Assembly (NCBI GenBank): GCA_944474755.1
Contig: OX104115.1
Location: 50,952,648-51,016,647 of the forward strand
Source of the DNA: Limnoperna fortunei
Taxonomy: Eukaryota > Mollusca > Bivalvia > Mytilida > Modiolidae
Reading direction: 5' to 3'
Length of the DNA: 64,000 nucleotides
Part shown: one piece after another, positions 60,840 to 64,000 of the stretch
How positions within the stretch are numbered: the first letter of the stretch is position 1
Layout: the number at the start of each line of letters is the position of its first letter
The notes under the pieces: generated by a model
What the model was told of the DNA's origin: nothing
Seen by the model: the letters and a program-made list of their open reading frames with translations, nothing else
Databases searched by the model: none
Made by a program: the position numbers and the translations under genes

Positions 60840-62575
60840 TCTGTACAATGTACAATCAGCAAAATATTTACTCGCAAAACAAGTGCTGAAAACCCACCTG
60901 TTATATAATAGAGCGTCTGAAAGGCCACGGACCATTCACAATTTTTCGGTCTGCTTTAACAATTAAAGATGAGAAGCTTTTATACAGACGAAAACCTATT
61001 AAATTTCGTTCATAATTTACAACGGTTTAAACTAGTATTATTTTAAAATTATTTGTTATAATGGTGTGAGAATCCATTATGTATGTGAACGTGTACACAT
61101 GCACGTAGCTTAGGATGACTTGCATAAAAACCAAGTACAAGACTGGTCTGGGACGGTTAATTTTTGGAAATGGGCGAATAAAGCTGTCTAATCTTTCCTT
61201 TGGAGAAACAAGTTTATATCAAAGTTTTCTTTAGTTAACTGTATTAATTATTGTAGGGCTGAAAAATTTATATACGGTACTCGTCTGGAGTCCGATCGAG
61301 AGGCCGCTTTATTCACAATACTTGTCTTTGACTTCACTTGCCCCTTGTATGCAGGCAACTGTAGATGTACATGTGGCAAGACCTTGGGACAAGCCATTTT
61401 TATATTTAGGGATTGCCTGAGTATTATGAAAAACATGTAGTTTCCCGCCACCCTCCCCGCGCTACCAAAGGTTTATAATGATGCAAAATATCTATTTTGC
61501 CTTTTATCAGCCTACCGCCTCCATCCAAACAATTACCCATCCCTCCATCCCAATAATACCACAATTCTTAGTCCCGTTTCAATGTGACGAACAAGCATAT
61601 GCACACAGTGGGTGACATTTCTTCATTCTGCTTTCAATGCAATCATTACCTGAAAATGAGTTTCATTAATTGTGTTGAACATCCAATAAACACTACTCGG
61701 ACCGACAACAAACTACTATGTCCAGACGAGGGAACAGTCTCGGTCATCTAAACTATATTTCGGGGAATAGTAAAACCATAAAAAAAATGGCGATTGACAC
61801 GAAAAAGAATGGCTTCCTAAATGAAACCTTTACGATCATTTATAACACAAATGAATTGAAGTCAACGTAAGCACCAATTCGAAATTTTTCCGAAAGACTC
61901 CACTGCACGAGGGATTTAAACCTCATGCCGGTTGTTGTTTCTTTACCACAGCATGTGTCATTTATGTACATGTATATGAATGGTAAAAACAAATGATAAA
62001 TTTAATTGCTTACGACATCTACCGGATGAATCAATTCTCATTATTTTATGATAAATTAACAACAACAGATCAAACAAAGCCGACTGCGTGTGGGTTATAT
62101 CGAGTTTTTCAAAAGAGATGAATGCCATGCAAATAAATAATACAAGTTTTGTAGAAATAATATTTATCTGTGGCCATTAACACGCGATTGGAAGTCTATA
62201 TTTGTTTCTAAAGAAATAAGCCAGACAAACTGCACTCGAAATTCTTTAAGAAAGTCGACATTAATGCGTTAAGGTATGTCAACGGCTGCATTTTTTGAAA
62301 AACGAATAGTTGTCAAGGTATATTTTGGATAAAATCAAGTAAGGGCGTTTGATTATGGTTGGATTTTATATCAGTTTTTCATATTTATGCTAATAATCTA
62401 GACATCTTTCTTATTGAGATTGAAGGATAATTACATGTACAACGTGCAGTTATCTCGTTTAATCTTTAATCTCGTCATAAAATAGTTTACCACCATCCTT
62501 AACATCGTGTTTGTTTAAGAATGAGTTTATGACAAGTTTTTCTCGAGCTTTCGAACGTGACATTGATTTTGTCAT
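60840..62575. other. AT-rich intergenic, nothing firm
   Basis: A 67-codon minus frame at 61248-61451 (containing SKTSIVNKAASRSDSRRVPY) looks somewhat protein-like but is not recognised. Confidence 0.35.
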
Positions 62576-62701
62576 ATGGCTAGAAAGCGTGCGTACGTTT
62601 ATTTTGTATCGATCTTCGTTGTCATCGCGCCTGATGTACGTGATACAGATCTACTCGTACACTTCGCTTCAGTGTCCACTTCCGTTGTGCATGTTACACC
62701 G
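62576..62701 (+). CDS. Candidate signal-peptide exon, plus strand (unrecognised)
   Basis: From ATG at 62576: MARKRAYVYFVSIFVVIA, then PDVRDTDLLVHFASVSTSVV, ending at ACACCG|GTAAAT (phase 0). Basic N-terminus plus hydrophobic core is signal-peptide-like. The segment is richer in CpG than its surroundings. A second frame through the same bases (62511-62705) is also open, so the choice of frame is uncertain. No further exon was found before the window end. Confidence 0.22.
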
Positions 62702-63887
62702 GTAAATATTATATAGCCTAAGATAGTTAAGTATACAGGGGATTGTATTGCATATTGGGGTTCTGAAAGAAGCAAAATTCAACAATAGTAATATTTGCAG
62801 ATAGTTTTTCCAATTTTTGAATTTAGTACAGTGATTGTGCTGCGATGATCATCAACAAATCAACTCGCATACTATAGTAATTTAAGCGGTAGATGGGAAA
62901 TTTTGGCATGGCATAAAACCTGGTTTAACCCACCATTTCTTTTAAAATGCCTGTACCAAGTCAAGACGGTTGATGTATTTGCTCAAATTTTGGTTGTCGA
63001 TACTAGAGATTGTCGGTTTCTCAGACTTGTGGATTGTCTTTTTTGACAGGTTCTCAAAATTTGACGGTTATAAGATTTTGGTTTGTGGATTGTCGTTTTG
63101 GCCGTTTCCTTGGCGTTCAACATTTTGTTATTACTTTCATTTAATCAATAGAATATTAAAAGAACATGGAAAGTTTTTAACATTTAAACAGTGAGTTGAA
63201 TCGTTTTCTGCTGTTTACTTCAACATAAACTTCAAGTGATCTTAGCCACACAACGTACTTATTCTTTAAAAAATTGCTACTAATGCATTTTACATTTCAA
63301 CTTACACAAGAACTGAAAGAGGGCTGGTTTCTCACATTGAATCTTAATTACAAGGGTACTATATAAGCAAAAAAACATTGCGAATAATTGTGCTTTTCTT
63401 ACTTTCTATGGTACACGTGTAGGTCTGAGTCTCCATACAGCGTAACTTGGAGTGTGGTTTGTTGTAGATCGTAAAACAAACTCTGGATTTGTGTTTATGA
63501 AACCCGATAATTTATAAACATATGATATAAGCGATACATCATATAATATAATAGCAGGTGTCAAAGTGAAATTTACACAATTTCTTCTCCTTTGTTGATA
63601 AGCTAATAATTTAATACGTATCATAGGTTATTTCTTTCAAAATACCACCGGACAATGCATTCCCTCATACTTTGAACGAAAAATATAATGTTTTAAAAAA
63701 AAAATTAATTTGCAATTTACAGCCTTACAAACATAATAACGACATTAATAGAAAATATCCTATGCACTGGAATAATAAAAAAATTAGCACGGCTTATTGG
63801 CCGACATTGAGCTCCTTTTCGATTATGTGAGAATTGTTTATTTAATCTTATTGCGAGACGTTTAGAGTAATTTAAATAAGATATTAT
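62702..63887. other. AT-rich intergenic, nothing seen
   Basis: Includes imperfect repetition of GATTGTCG words near 63008-63090; no gene recognised. Confidence 0.4.
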
Positions 63888-64000
63888 CCGCTATGACCGA
63901 GTGGTCTAGAGCGCTGGGTATAATGCAGGCGTATGGTTGACAGTGTCAAAACCGCTGAGTGCGAGTTCGAATCCAGCCGGGCTGAGGGTAAGAAAATAAT
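63888..64000 (+). mobile_element. tRNA-like SINE head, cut by the window end
   Basis: A box TGACCGAGTGGTCTAGAGCG (from about 63896) and B box GAGTTCGAATCC (about 63964-63975), spaced as in a long-armed tRNA. I cannot form acceptor or T-arm stems from the flanks, so a functional tRNA is unlikely; a SINE 5' part or tRNA pseudogene fits better. Confidence 0.55.

Noticed and set aside
63888..64000. Functional tRNA gene
   Set aside because: A and B boxes are present, but acceptor and T-arm stems cannot be formed.

Overview
The window is AT-rich animal nuclear DNA with introns, microsatellites and many decayed transposons. Several repeats are of kinds I know from bivalve molluscs: a tRNA-headed SINE with a conserved core and tail, Penelope-like reverse-transcriptase fragments, hammerhead-ribozyme relics and Tc1-like elements. 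A bivalve is therefore my inference for the organism; the sequence gives no direct species label.

Layout. Positions 1-4900 hold a broken Tc1-like transposon (217-1689), a 51-bp tandem repeat and a small inverted-repeat element. Positions 4914-14356 hold the one gene I can assemble fully. It is a minus-strand, six-exon, 350-residue secreted PDGF/VEGF-family growth factor; every splice junction has GT/AG ends and matching phase. Its first intron (about 6.5 kb) contains a (AC)n(AG)n microsatellite, a dead reverse-transcriptase element and a fold-back repeat. Positions 14.6-31 kb are mostly featureless AT-rich DNA with relics: a second reverse-transcriptase copy, hairpin clusters, a hammerhead relic and a CpG-richer diverged repeat block at 29 kb. 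Positions 31-38 kb are a repeat cluster: an internally deleted Tc1-like element, a 535-bp fold-back element with a 7-bp target duplication, a plus-strand reverse-transcriptase relic, a SINE sitting inside a minisatellite, and three adjacent inverted-repeat elements. Positions 38-50 kb hold more relics and a few weakly supported exon candidates, some with signal-peptide-like starts.

The dominant feature is a 9.2-kb satellite at 51203-60425: about 235 copies of a 39-bp unit. The unit length is a multiple of three and three of the six frames lack stops, so very long open frames (up to 1,533 codons) arise. The array shows long-range block duplications of 1559, 1365 and 1599 bp. Recurrent substitutions fall mainly in one position class modulo 3, which is the third codon position of the open minus frame, where most are silent. 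A short ATG exon just beyond the array (60839-60799) splices in phase onto that same frame. Whether this is a transcribed repeat-protein gene or a non-coding satellite cannot be settled from sequence alone. The window ends in a tRNA-like SINE head.
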